Assembly: GCA_947044365.1 (NCBI GenBank)
Contig: OX345650.1
Location: 3,827,872-3,891,871, forward strand
Direction of reading: 5' to 3'
Length of the DNA stretch: 64,000 bases
Origin: Petrosia ficiformis
Taxonomy: Eukaryota; Porifera; Demospongiae; Haplosclerida; Petrosiidae
Part shown: piece after piece, positions 1 through 10,016 of the stretch
Numbering within the stretch: position 1 is the stretch's first letter
Layout of the letters: every line of letters begins with the position of its first letter
Program-made: the position numbers and the translations under genes
The notes under the pieces: generated by a model
Told to the model about the DNA's origin: nothing
Databases searched by the model: none
What the model saw: the letters and a program-made list of their open reading frames with translations, nothing else

Positions 1-626
1 TTGTCTTTGTAAAGCAAAAGGAACCGCTATTCCAACAATAAGAATAAATGGATGTATAATGTTAGTAGAGTAGAATGACCAAAAGTACCAGTAACAAACA
101 CACTTAACTTCTTATTAGAAGCAAATTGTAACTGATCTGTTCCAAACTGTATAGCATTTGATTCAAATAATCCTAATCCAAACTGATATATTACTAGACC
201 AATACAAGCAGGAACAAACAAAGTGGAATCTGTGCATTTTGTGAAACCTTTACAATACATAAAAAAAGCTGTTGTTGCAGTAGGTACAGTAATAACTATA
301 CCAATCAGTGCAAGAATAGTACCAGCTATCATCAGTTTATATCGAGACAAGCAAACCTCACCCATTAGACCAGCAATTGGATACAGGAGATAAACAACTA
401 CTTGAACTACTGACACAGCAATGAATAGATTTAGAAAAGAAGGAAAAATTGATAAGAACTGAAAATACAAGTAATACCCAAAGTTATGAATTAACACACT
501 CCATGTTAAGAGAAGTAGTATTCCTTTTGAACAGACACATCCTACACAACAAGATCTACAACACCTGATACAACAACCTCTTGACTCTCTCCTGTTCGGT
601 ATAGATTGGTTCTGCTCACCCTCCAT
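1..626 (-). pseudogene. POT-family membrane protein, 5' part, frameshifted (POT-1)
   Basis: This is the N-terminal third of a POT/PTR-type membrane protein and it runs off the left edge of the window. Start ATG is at 626 (MEGEQNQSIPNRR), followed by the Cys-rich segment CCIRCCRSCCVGCVCSKG, TM1 with FGYY (here after HN instead of HS), the SRYKLMIAG loop and the NAIQFGTDQLQF signature. Compared with the near-identical gene at 45737-47461, one T is missing near position 92, so the NWYFW segment falls out of frame. That makes this copy a pseudogene, or marks a base error in the assembly. Family assignment is firm; whether it is truly dead is less sure. Confidence 0.8.
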
Positions 627-1379
627 TATGTAAAGTACTATACTAAATTATTACTAATAGAAAACGTTATTATATATAGTGAAATGACCCACATCCTTTA
701 ATAGTAACATCAAAAGAAAAATTACTATTTATGCAATCTGTAGGAGTACATATTTATCCCATTTCCCATTCCCAGTTTTATCATTCATGTATCAGTGTTT
801 TTGATAAAGTCACATGACACATCATTGACCCAAAGGGCTTCTTATTGGTGCTACACATGTTATCAATCATAGTTGTATCAGTCGTGTATCAGCTAATTTA
901 TGAATATAGGTTGAGATTTAGACTTTCTTTTTCGACACCTAAACAGTGTTTCCCTCAGGAGAAATATTAAGGGTGGGGGAGTGCATCAGTGGTACATGAC
1001 GTTTGGTCAATAATGTTCAATTGGTGTTATAAAACAGTGTTTTTAAGGACAAACTTTAAAAATTAAAGAGTGGGGGAGCGCCATGGTACTATCCTTTGGG
1101 GGAAACACTGCCTAAATTAATTGGATTTCACTACAAAACAGTGAATAGCAAGCATTCAAAATTATTATTTAATCAAAATTATTTCCAACACAATGTTTTA
1201 GCTAGTCACAATTCAACAGAATAGTGCTAACACAAAATCAAAGCATATCTGTGATTTAATCGACCACATCAAAAGGAAATGGCATTACAAAGAGCAATGC
1301 AGCACCTCTCTTCTGCTCTTTAGCTACATGTAGAATCCTGCAGTGACTGATGTCTTCATCCACAGTTACATAATATTTA
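627..1379. other. POT 5' flank, no gene seen
   Basis: No credible coding exon. The first 35 bases upstream of the start are shared with several other POT copies and include a TATA-like stretch. Farther out (about 950-1110) is a G-rich segment around GGGTGGGGGAGTGC that recurs upstream of the genes at 11732, 47461 and 62959, so the duplicated gene units include at least 0.5 to 1.1 kb of upstream DNA. Confidence 0.6.
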
Positions 1380-1600
1380 CTTACTTACTACATGTATGAC
1401 TATGCAAAATATAAAGAAGTAAACAGTTACATAATACTTACTTACTACATGTATGACTATACAAAACATAAAGAATTAAACAGTTACATAATACTTACTT
1501 ACTACATGTATGACTATGCAAAATATAAAGAAGTAAACAGTTACATAATACTTACTACCTACATGTATGACTATGCAAAATATAAAGAATTAAAACAAGT
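1380..1600. repeat. 57-bp tandem repeat, about four units
   Basis: Four near-identical units, each containing TACATGTATGACTATGCAAA and a following TTACATAATACTTACT stretch, spaced 54 to 58 bp apart. The unit length allows an open frame of repeated MYDY...YIILTYY peptides, which I regard as a by-product of the repeat. The related locus at 48200-48300 has only about two units, so the array length has changed between the duplicated copies. Confidence 0.8.
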
Positions 1601-1605
1601 GTTAG

Positions 1606-1880
1606 AGAAATATTTTATTAAAAAACGAAAGAACATGTAGGGATATCAAAACAGAAAAGTATGCAAACGAGCTCAGGATGCAATAAGTAATACTACACAA
1701 GTATATACATGTACATACAATAAATAATAAAATACAAAGGACACATGTACATGTACATAGCTATATTTATGTAAAGTTATGTGGAAGTGGTGAGTTTAAT
1801 TTTATTTCATCCTGACATTGTTTGCATACTTTTCTGTTCTGATATCCCAACATGTTCTTTCATTTGTTAATAAAGTGTTT
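1606..1880. mobile_element. Palindromic MITE, family B
   Basis: The left arm (GAACATGTAGGGATATCAAA, then a segment ending CTCAGGATGCAATAA, about 1630-1690) is the reverse complement of the right arm (about 1796-1862, ending CCCAACATGTTCTTTC). The middle holds ACATGTACATAG-type repeats. Further copies lie at 16985-17415 and 48310-48575. The arms resemble those of palindromic family A (51630-51935), so the two appear to be diverged subfamilies of one foldback element. No coding capacity is seen. Confidence 0.75.
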
Positions 1881-2020
1881 TTCTAACACTGTTATAGTAC
1901 AATAACAGGTCTTATAATTATACATGAAATATATACATGTAGATAGTATAGTCCTGAATGATTGGGTACATCAATATTCTGCATTGTTCTTTATTTCACC
2001 AATCAAAAGTTTTATTATAA

Positions 2021-2060
2021 TACCAAACGTTTCGATGGCTATTCAGTCATCTTCATCAGT
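2021..2060 (-). ncRNA. Hammerhead-like motif (weak)
   Basis: On the minus strand CTGATGA is followed by a possible GATG/CATC stem and then GAAAC, closed by short flanking arms TACCA and TGGTA. CUGAUGA and GAAA around a stem are the conserved core of hammerhead ribozymes. An extra A sits between CTGATGA and the stem, and I see no clear cleavage site or stem III, so this may be only a structural relic. Related motifs lie at 43490-43545 and 44205-44255. Confidence 0.2.
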
Positions 2061-2255
2061 GGTACAAAAATGTATATAGACTATTCAACTATGATAATTT
2101 ATATACATGTATGACGTGAGGTTCAGTGTCCAAATATAAATGACGTGAGGTTTAGCGTCCAAAGATGTATCACATCCAAAGACACCAACCCAAAGTATAT
2201 TTAGTGTCTAGGGAATGTACTATATAAAGTATATAGTAACTTGGTAGTTAAGAAT

Positions 2256-3316
2256 TAACAACTTATGCCAAACAGCGAATAGTTGCTTTAAAGCAAACAG
2301 GAGCAGATGAATTGACAAGTACTGACATTCACAGAATCCTACTGCTTGAAGGGGTTAGAACAACCCCTCAAACAATAAGAAGATTTTTGATGAGGTATTG
2401 CAAAACAAATTCAATCAATCGTGCTTCTGGTTCTGGCCGTCTAAGTAAACTAACTGAGGATGTTCTGAGACTGATGGATTTGGAAATGAAGAAAAATGAT
2501 GAAACAACTGCTACAACACTCCGTACCTTCTTTCTTCAATTTGGACTTGAAATTTCTATTCGAACTATTTTATGAGGTCGAAAACAACTTGGCTGGAGTT
2601 ATTGTGGTTCAGCATACTGTCAACTAATACGAGAACCTAACAAAGTCAAGAGAAAAGACTGGGTCCTGAAGTATTTACATCATGACTTCCAAAATGTTGT
2701 TTGGACTGATGAAACTACAGTACAGCTTGAAAGTCACAAATGTTTTTGTTGCAGAAAGAATGGAATACGTCCACGATATAAACCTCGTCCTAAACACCCA
2801 ATTAAGGTCCATGTTTGGGCTGGGATTAGTTGGGAAGGTCCCACACCTGTTTGTATTTTTGAAGGAATCATGAATGCAAACTTGTACATAGAAATACTGG
2901 AAGGTTGTTTACTACCATTCTTGAGATGTACCTATCCTAGTGGTCATCGTTTTATGCAGGATAACGATCCCAAACATACCTCCAATATTGCCAAAACGTT
3001 CTTTATGGAGCATAATGTTAACTGGTGGACAACGCCTCCAGAAAGCCCAGATGCCAATCCAATTGAAAATCTTTGGCATGAATTAAAGGTATGTATTTTT
3101 TACTGTGATTATTACCAAAACATCATATATCCAACCATTAAATTTTAGGAATATGTTCGTCGTGAAATTAAAACTAAAACTAAACAAGAGCTCATTGATG
3201 GAATCAAGACATTTTGGAATAGAGTCACAATAGAGAAGTGTCGTCGATACATTCAACATTTAAAGAAGGTCCTACCACGTATCGTAGAAGTCAATGGTGC
3301 AGCAACTGGTTACTGA
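2256..3316 (+). pseudogene. Tc1/mariner transposase, broken (Tc1-A)
   Basis: Cut-and-paste transposase of the Tc1 group. Reading begins around AKQRIVALKQTGADELT with no in-frame ATG, passes helix-turn-helix-like N-terminal sequence, and hits an in-frame TGA near 2573 (TIL*GRKQLGW). It continues through VWTDETTVQLE (first Asp), HVWAGIS, MQDNDPKHTS (second Asp) and DANPIENLWHELK (Glu), with 34 residues between the second Asp and the Glu, a DD34E signature. A 60-bp GT-AG intron (3089-3148) separates HELK from EYVRREIK, and the frame ends GAATGY-stop. The missing start and the nonsense codon say it is inactive. Confidence 0.85.
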
Positions 3317-3930
3317 ATCCCTTTTCACAACCATCAATTATCTTCACTACTTTAAAAGTTTGTCCATTTGTTAATATTTGTTAGTGACAGCCCCAGTTCC
3401 AATATACGTTTTGATTTAGTGTTTATTTGGAATAATTTTTTTTGACCAATTCATTCATTATTAGGGACAGCCCTATCCCAATCTTTTTCCTGATTCTTCT
3501 TTCATTGTACTTTTTTTGTATCTTCGAATAATAATTTATTATAACAAGAAAACATGTTAAAATAAAACAAAATTAATTATATTTGTAATACATACAAAGC
3601 AGTACATAAAAAGTAATACTATGACAAATACTAATTTATACGCAGGTTGTGGAAGTATTTGCCAGGGGCGGGAGTTTTACACAGTAGTCACAAGAACTAA
3701 TTAGCTAAAAAAAACAAAACAACAGTGTGGCATCCACAAGTATGGACATCTAATTATAATGCAAAAGACCTGCATCCATAAATACAGTATACAAATAATA
3801 ATAATAAAGAAGAGTGTGGCCTCCACAAATAATAATAATAAAGAAGAATGTGGCATCTACAAGAACTAATTAAGAAAAGGGTGCAGCACCCATATATAGA
3901 AAAATGAATGTGGCATCCACAAATCATAAA
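3317..3930. other. Non-coding AT-rich tract with GTGGCATCCAC repeats
   Basis: No gene seen. From 3724 to 3925 the small palindromic word TGTGGCATCCACA, or close variants (GTGTGGCCTCCACAA, GTGGCATCTACAAG), occurs four times among AATAATAATAAAGAAGA tracts. The same block recurs at 49385-49590. Repeated palindromic words next to the large element that follows could be subterminal transposase-binding repeats, but that is inference. Confidence 0.5.
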
Positions 3931-4059
3931 CTAAAACTACATGTATGTAACATGGCATTCAAACCAAAACTTGTATTTAAAACATACATACTTATATTGT
4001 AACATTTAACTGATACGCCAAAAAAAGTATGTTCACAAAGGGCAACCACTACTCTTGTG

Positions 4060-4205
4060 ACTTGTACATCATTCATAAATTTACTGTACTTGGTCAAAAT
4101 TTCCTGCGGAGTCTTGAACTTTGATGGAGATGGATGGTACCCACTGGTTTCATTTCCAAGATTAGGCACACGAGACATATTGTTTGCTTTGTATTCACCA
4201 GTTCC
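4060..4205 (-). pseudogene. BEN-like protein, truncated exon
   Basis: Minus-strand coding piece with MSRVPNLGNETSGYHPSPSK, then a TPQEILTKYSKF stretch and VVVALCEHTFFG. The TPQE-[VI]-L-x-x-Y-x-K plus ALCxxTFFG pattern resembles N-terminal parts of BEN-domain proteins from invertebrates; this is recognition of style, not a proven match. In the second copy (49589-50095) the same exon continues upstream for another 80 residues. Here it is cut at 4205, where 4.9 kb present in the other copy is missing. Confidence 0.45.
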
Positions 4206-4324
4206 TGTAGATTATGTTTACAAAATAGATTTGTGCAACAACTACGTAAGTATAGAAATACAATTAATGAATGTATATACATACACAAGGTACATATAAC
4301 GAGATGTAGAATTATGCTTACTTC

Positions 4325-4432
4325 TTTCACTTTTTTGGGATATATTTCCCAGTCTGTTTCTACTTCCCAACAAGTCATTAGTCTTGATCTGGTTTCACAA
4401 ACACCCAAAGATACAGATGTAGTAGCCATGCT
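4325..4432 (-). pseudogene. 5' exon of DUF3987-like gene, orphaned
   Basis: Minus-strand exon starting ATGGCTACTACATCTG (MATTSVSLGVCETRSR...) and ending in KKVKE before a good donor (GTAAGC). In the second copy (54890-54998) the same exon is followed by the ATPase exons of the DUF3987-like gene. Here those exons are absent and the sequence runs straight into the truncated BEN-like exon, so this exon has lost its gene body. Confidence 0.5.
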
Positions 4433-4577
4433 TGTTATTCATTCTGATATTCATCAAACTTTGGAAGCCAGCAATATATTCTTCTTTGACTACTTTGTAT
4501 GCAGGCAAGTATATCACTGCTGATAATGTTGCTAAATTGTTGATATTGTGTCAATTATTAATTTTCTACTACTATAG

Positions 4578-6110
4578 AACATCAGTGCAAGTATCCAGGT
4601 TGTGAAACTGTGATCGTCTTAGATGGCAATATGAAAAATCAGCGTGAAGTATGCAAAGCAAAAGATGGTGGGTATCTGCAATTTCCTGGACTTTTTGGTA
4701 AAATAAAGACTGGTTGTACTGCAACACCTGTATATAATAGCCGTTACTGTGGAAACCACACACCCTATGTAGTTAAAAGTACTACTGAGAATGTGGATGA
4801 CTCTGAAAGAATAGTAGAGGTTGTTCTTGGAAAAAAGATCACCAGAAATCAAACTTATTATCAAGTACGTGATTATAACAATTGTAACGTGTTACATGCA
4901 GAGTGATACACTGTTATTTTTAAATCTCTAGGTTCTTTGGCTTGGACGACCTAAAGAGGAAGTTACTTGGGAACCTGCAGAGAAACTCAACTCAACTATT
5001 ATTGACAATTTTGAGAAGAGTATAACCATGGAAACAATACATGAAACAAATTCCAGTTATGGTCAAACCATAACTAATCTACATCTTAGAAATTCTACCT
5101 CAAGTATTGCAGGGAAGAGATGGCAGAGTGAAGGTGAAGATTGTATCAATGATAATGCCATTAATACATACACTGGGTAAGTCACTGAATAGGAATCTGT
5201 GATATTTATATCAAATTTTATCATTATTGCAGTGTGTTTATAGATGATGTTACTAGTGAACAGATAGTGAATTGCCGCACTGAAGAGGACAAGCATGTTC
5301 GACTGAGCTGCCGTACTGCAGGTTTGCTTATTACATAAAATTTTCATTCACTTCAAAATAGTGTACTTGTACTTCAATTCATTCTGTATGTACAGGTATT
5401 TTGGCTGGAATTTGGCCATGTGGAATTATATCTCTAATAAGTGAACTTTCTGAAAGCAAATCACAAGTGTATGGTAATTTACATAATTTTGTACAATCTT
5501 CTCCAAAAGTGGCATCTAATCTTGGTAAGTTTTTACATTGAATGTTTAATATTAATGATAATGTTTGTACGTATCATGATTATAATTAATTAGTTATAGT
5601 GTATTGATTACACAATCATTTTAATTTGTACACTAATATTTACATCATTGGAAATACTGATTTGTGTCTCTTTCACAGAGTTTGTTTGCTATGATGACGG
5701 CTGCCACCTAAGAAAGTATGCCACCAACCCATGCAGAAAGATTCTCACAAAAACAAGCCAGAAACTTAGTGAAATAGAAATAGTTGTGGACAAAATGCAC
5801 ATGGCTGGACATGTGGATGAATGGTGTAAACATAATTGTGATCCAACAAAGTTTCCATGCTTAAAGAATGTAAATTGTTTAACTCAAACAAAGCTTTATA
5901 CTCAATGTCAGCCATTTGATACTTGGCCTTAAAAAATACACACATTTATAATACTTATAAATACAATAAAAAGTGGCATTAACTATTTTGTAAATTAATT
6001 CTCTTATAATTATACAGGTAGATACTCAGATTTGTGAACAGACATTCTCATGGCTGTCACAGTATTCGAAAATGACACGACAGATGAATCGTTCCACCTT
6101 CGTTTAGGAT
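4578..6110 (+). CDS. Chromodomain plus KDZ-like transposase, 3' truncated (copy 1)
   Basis: Six exons with GT-AG introns can be read: 4578-4864, 4932-5176, 5233-5321, 5396-5524, 5679-5869, 6018-about 6110. Phases agree at every junction. Exon 1 has a Cys cluster (QCKYPGC ... REVC ... GCTAT ... YCGNH), then IVEVVLGKKITRNQTYYQ joins VLWLGRPKEEVTWEPAEKL across intron 1 to form a chromodomain. Later exons carry ILAGIWPCGIISLISEL, YDDGCHLRKYA, VDKMHMAGHVDEWCKHNCDP and VDTQICEQTFSWLSQYSK. The Cys cluster, the DDGCH Asp and the EQTFSW Glu fit KDZ-type (Kyakuja-Dileera-Zisupton) DDE transposases. The last exon runs into a short satellite at 6103, so the C-terminus is lost. The first exon upstream of 4578 was not found. 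Confidence 0.65.
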
Positions 6111-6247
6111 ATCTCATTAGGGATACTCCAGACTAATTAATATATCTCATATAGGGATATCCCAGTACATTCCATGGATATCCCATTAGGGATACTCTGG
6201 ACTAATAGGGATACTCCAGATATCCCATTAGGGATACTCTAGGGATA
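6103..6247. repeat. Short satellite GGGATACTCCAGATATCCCATT
   Basis: Degenerate tandem copies of a roughly 22 to 35 bp unit built from TTAGGGATACTCCAGA and GGATATCCCA. It interrupts the last visible exon of the transposase gene. The second copy at 56679-56895 is longer and its units are arranged differently, showing expansion since the duplication. Confidence 0.75.
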
Positions 6248-6540
6248 CAGTCATTCTTATGTTTGGAATAGACTATAAGGACCAAGTCCAGACTGACTGG
6301 AATAAATGATGGCATTTTTGGACATGAGTGTCGTTTACACTCTTTGGGCTTTTTATCTCCTAAAACAATTCCCTTCCATTTTTTAACTCTGCCATGTTTG
6401 TAAATTGTTGTTGCTATTATATGATCTCCTGGCTGCACACTTGTAAATTTGCCTTCATTTCCATTCACCTCCCATGATAGAATCCATGGAAATATATTCA
6501 GACTTTCTTTCATATCGGCTGGAATTGTTGTCTGTCCACT
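6240..6540 (-). CDS. Unknown conserved exon, convergent to transposase
   Basis: Minus-strand open frame of about 90 residues (MKESLNIFPWILSWEVNGNE ... GDHIIATTIYKHGRVKK ... CKRHSCPKMP ... YSKHKNDC). A likely acceptor lies about 25 codons upstream, so it may be an internal exon. It keeps its frame in the second copy (56880-57190) with only a few substitutions, and the composition looks coding. I do not recognise the family. Its position opposite the end of the transposase gene suggests another component of the same element, or an unrelated host exon. Confidence 0.35.
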
Positions 6541-6559
6541 TCACTAATACGGTTGTCAT

Positions 6560-7435
6560 CTTCTTTCAGAGTCCTTCTTGCTTGCCTATTGTGAACACGT
6601 GTAATAAATGTATTGCATCTGATTGCACAGGCGCAGTTGTGGCTGGTCAACCATACTGAGCCGTGGCTGGACGCGGCCGTGGCATGGCTGGACGTGGATG
6701 GTCATGGCTAGCTGATCGTAGCTAGAGGGCTGTGGCCGCGTGCTTGCCGTGTACTTCCGCTCATTACAATCTGAATTGTCATTACATAGCCATTTTACAT
6801 ACATGGCTTTCCAAACAACAGCCAGCTGAAGTTTGGCTGTTGCTGACATGCCATGTCAATTCCTGACATGCCATGTCAATTCCTGACATTTTTTTTGCCT
6901 CCTACCGTACATGTCATAATAAAGCATATGGTAACAAACATATTTACAATGCAGCTACTATATATAGTAATGTAGGTACAACATGTGGTGTATTGCCATT
7001 ATAACATCTGCAACAGATGAGTAATTAATTATGTACATCAATTTGTACTTATAATAGTAAATAAACATCTCTTATACTCCATAAATATTTGACATGTCAG
7101 CACATGTACATCACTACTATGGGATTTACATGCATACTACATATTTAAAGTACATACATAGCATTGTTTTTGTTACCATTCTTTATTATGGCATGTACTG
7201 TATATACTAGTCAATATAGAAATACTACTTGTAAACATTACCTTGCTAGACAGCATTGATTTATATGGTCTCAGGAGGTCATGTGGTTAGAATAAGGGTT
7301 AAAATAACCCCTTCATTTTTATAATTATACATGTATATAGTGTATTGTAAAATATAATTTGTATATACTAGCTTCTAAGTTCTAAATGTCTTTGTTATAT
7401 CATCATGTACAGTATGTAAACCAGGTGATATACAG
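6560..7435. other. GC-rich tract then AT-rich non-coding DNA
   Basis: About 6640-6750 is unusually GC-rich for this window and repeats GTGGCTGG, GGCTGGACG and GGCCGTGGC. After 6850 come two copies of a 20-bp unit around GACATGCCATGTCAATTCCT, then AT-rich sequence with no gene. Open frames over the GC-rich part look incidental. A word reading AAGGGTTAAAATAACCCCTT lies near 7297 and recurs at 44482 and 58488. Confidence 0.5.
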
Positions 7436-7656
7436 TATAGTGCAAAATAAAGTTAACGTTCCATTTATGTAAACGATCGTGGTACGGAACGATTGCCACA
7501 GTTGTTTTAGCGTATCTTTGATTATCTGTGATCTTTCTGCAATCGTACCCTCAAGCGTAAATACGTCGTAAAAACGTCTGATACGTACATGATCATGAGT
7601 CAGCGGTTGCTTAATAAAAAGACGAAGCATCTTCTATTTGTTTATAGTACTTTGCG

Positions 7657-8715
7657 ATGGTCTTTTCAAGCTACAAGAAGCAAAGGATTCTCTATTTAAG
7701 TAGCCAAGGGTTCAAAGCTCCAGCCATAACTAAGATATTGATAGAAGAAGGGATGAGTGCTAGCAGAGTAGGGGTCCACAAGTTTCTGCGAAGGTTTGAT
7801 GAGTCAGGCTGTTTGATGAGGAAACCTGGATCTGGACGTCCTACTAAAGTAACTATGGAAGTGAAAACAGTGGTAGAAGAACAAATGAGACAGGATGATG
7901 AGACTTCAGCGTATCAACTTCACACAATCTTGACCTCCAAGGGATATCAGCTGTTAATATGGACAATTCTGCGCTGTCGAGCATCACTTGGTTGGACATT
8001 TAGAGGCAGTGCGTATTGTCAGTTGATAAGAGATGTTAATAAGGAGAAAAGACTTACGTGGGCTCAGGAGTATAAAGATGATAGTTTGGATAATGTTATT
8101 TTTACTGATGAGTGCTCTGTACAAATGGAAACACACAGGCGATTCTGCTGTAGAAAGGAAGGAGAAGCACCTCGACCCAAACCTAGGTTTGTTTGTGTTT
8201 GTTTGTAACTACATGCATATCTGTGTTCACTCTTTCATATATTTTTTTAGACCAAAGCATCCTTTGAAAGTACATGTTTGGGCTGGTATTAGTTTACGTG
8301 GTGCAACTGGAGTTTGTATTTTTGATGGAATCATGGATGCACTTTTGTACATGAATATTCTTGAGAACACTCTGTTTCCTTTCGTGAAAGATGTTTTTCC
8401 TGATGGTCACAGACTGATGGCTGACAACGACCCCAAGCACACTATGTTGCTAAACAATTTTTAGAGGACAATGGAATATATTGGTGGCGCACACCTGCAG
8501 AATCGCCTGATTTGAATCCCATTGAGAATTTGTGGCATGAGTTAAAAGAGTTTATGAGAAGAGAAGTGAAGCCGAAATGAAAGGAGGAACTGGTAGAAGG
8601 GATAAAGACATTTTGGGAGACAGTAACTGTTGTGAAGTGTAGGAAGTACATCGGACATTTGAAGAAGGTGATACCGAAGGTGATTGAACTGCAAGGTGAT
8701 GCTACTGGATACTGA
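7657..8715 (+). pseudogene. Tc1 transposase of Tc1-B, frameshifted
   Basis: Starts at ATG 7657 (MVFSSYKKQRILYLSSQGFK). Paired-like helix-turn-helix motifs are followed by the linker KPGSGRPTK, VIFTDECSVQME (first Asp), a 64-bp GT-AG intron (8187-8250), HVWAGIS, MADNDPKHT (second Asp) and SPDLNPIENLWHELKE (Glu). The frame breaks just after DPKHT near 8442, and a TGA follows in the restored frame near 8578. The frame would end GDATGY. The frameshift is shared with the second copy (58849-59906) and so predates the duplication; the TGA is not shared. The element is probably immobile unless helped in trans. Confidence 0.88.
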
Positions 8716-9516
8716 AGATGGCTGATTCTATATCCTTTTTATGTCATAGATGATTATATGTCTGCAAGTGTGTACTATATTTTATGTTGGTCATTCATTC
8801 ATTCTTAGCCATGTTTTTTTAAACGGCTTGCCAAACGGTTTTTCTAAAAGCCACCACAAATACAAAAGATTGGTCCTTCTTATGATAATACATACAATTA
8901 CCATAATTAGACTTTAATGTTTTTATTTTTTAGTGAAATTTTTATTTTTTAGTGAAATACATGTAATATTTATTTATAATAAACATTGCAAAACTCTTTT
9001 CAATTAAAATTCAATAATAACTGTATTATTTATAATACAATAATAATAATAAGATCATAGCAAAAATATAATTTTATTCAAACGTTTTAGTTTATTATTA
9101 TGTATACATTACTAGAAATGAAGTGATGGTATCATTCAATAACTGGATTCTGTTTTTGCATCGTTTACAAGTCTGGTCAACTGCATCAGCACAGTCTCTC
9201 CACAGTTTTTCATATTCTATTGGACTGGACCAGTATCGAGGAAATAGTGAAAATATGAGTTGATTGATCTCTTCTGTTGGTAGACCAGGTTCTAAGTGTA
9301 GATCTAAGCGTAGTTCTGTAAAACATAGAGACTAAGAAGACGCCAACAAATACGTTTCAAGCAACACTACCGTAAAAACGGTTTCTAATTACGTTAATTA
9401 ACAGTAATAACGACTTATTTCCGTACTACGGTTAATTAGAAATGTGAACGAAGTACACGTTTTGGTCGGAAAATAATCGTTTCCATATCGTTGGACGATC
9501 CTTTTCATACAACCAT
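8716..9516. other. Tc1-B 3' non-coding part
   Basis: AT-rich sequence between the transposase stop and the right TIR. The interval 9120-9310 has a few short open stretches but no recognisable exon. A local inverted word (CCGTAAAAACGG and TTCCGTACTACGG) lies near 9370-9430. Confidence 0.5.
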
Positions 9517-9538
9517 ACGTTAACTTTATTTTGCACTA

Positions 9539-9795
9539 TACTGTACTGTACATGTATATAAACCAGATGATATATTGTACATGTATATAGACCAAATGAT
9601 ATACTGTACATGTATATAAACCATGTGATATACTGTACATGTATATAAACCAGATAATATATTGTACGTGTATATAGACCAAATGATATACTGTACATGT
9701 ATATAAACCATGTGATATACTGTACATGTATATAAACCAGATGATATACTGTACATGTATATAAACCAGATGATATACTGTACATGTATATAAGC
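9539..9795. repeat. 29-bp minisatellite 3' of POT-2
   Basis: About nine units of GATATACTGTACATGTATAT plus AAACCAGAT. Because 29 is not divisible by three and the unit lacks stops on the minus strand, all three minus-strand frames stay open and read like rotated MYSISSGLYTCTVYH peptides. I treat these as non-coding. Arrays of the same unit lie downstream of the POT genes at 40033, 45737 and 61244, about 0.2 to 0.4 kb from each stop codon. Confidence 0.9.
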
Positions 9796-10016
9796 AAGGT
9801 CATGGTTGCATTCCTTTCAAGTAGTGCTTCATCACTCATCAATGATAGCCGTCAAACAAGATGAGTTGTGTTAACGTGTATTCATTACTTTTTACCACAA
9901 AACAGTAACTGTGAATTATATAAATTACCATTACTTTTTAAAAACAACATGTTTTATACAAAACTAGTACAAATAATAAAAATAATTATTATTGTCGACA
10001 AACTCTCACTATTCAA

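Larger units (their letters stand above)
7438..9538 (+). mobile_element. Complete Tc1 element with TIRs and TA duplication (Tc1-B)
   Basis: Perfect 22-bp terminal inverted repeats lie at 7438-7459 (starting TAGTGCAAAATAAAG) and 9517-9538 (ending CTTTATTTTGCACTA). TA dinucleotides at 7436-7437 and 9539-9540 are the target duplication. The element is 2101 bp and carries one transposase frame. Both flanks are the 29-bp minisatellite (AAACCAGGTGATATAC...), so it landed inside that array. The paralogous stretch at 44490-44640 shows the same left flank without the insertion, an empty site. Confidence 0.9.

Noticed and set aside
1380..1600. CRISPR-like regular spacing
   Set aside because: Eukaryotic context; the units are contiguous tandem repeats without unique spacers and there are no cas genes.
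4057..4523. Plus-strand frames across 4057-4299 and 4134-4523
   Set aside because: They are antisense to the minus-strand BEN-like and DUF3987-like exons, which have the better splice sites and composition.
6586..6849. Minus-strand frame MSATAKLQLAVVWKAMYVK..., repeated at 57235-57498 and 57803-58042
   Set aside because: It covers a GC-rich repeat tract and is kept only because the DNA is duplicated; no domain, no splice context.
7403..7630. Minus-strand 75-codon frame MLRLFIKQPLTHDHVRIRR...
   Set aside because: It lies in the 5' non-coding part of Tc1-B between the TIR and the transposase start, with no independent support.
9432..9842. Long minus-strand open frames of MYSISSGLYTC-type repeats (also near 44509-44870, 45126-45439, 60631-61069)
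   Set aside because: They are produced by a 29-bp tandem repeat without stops, open in all three frames of one strand, and their edges follow the array rather than start codons or splice sites.
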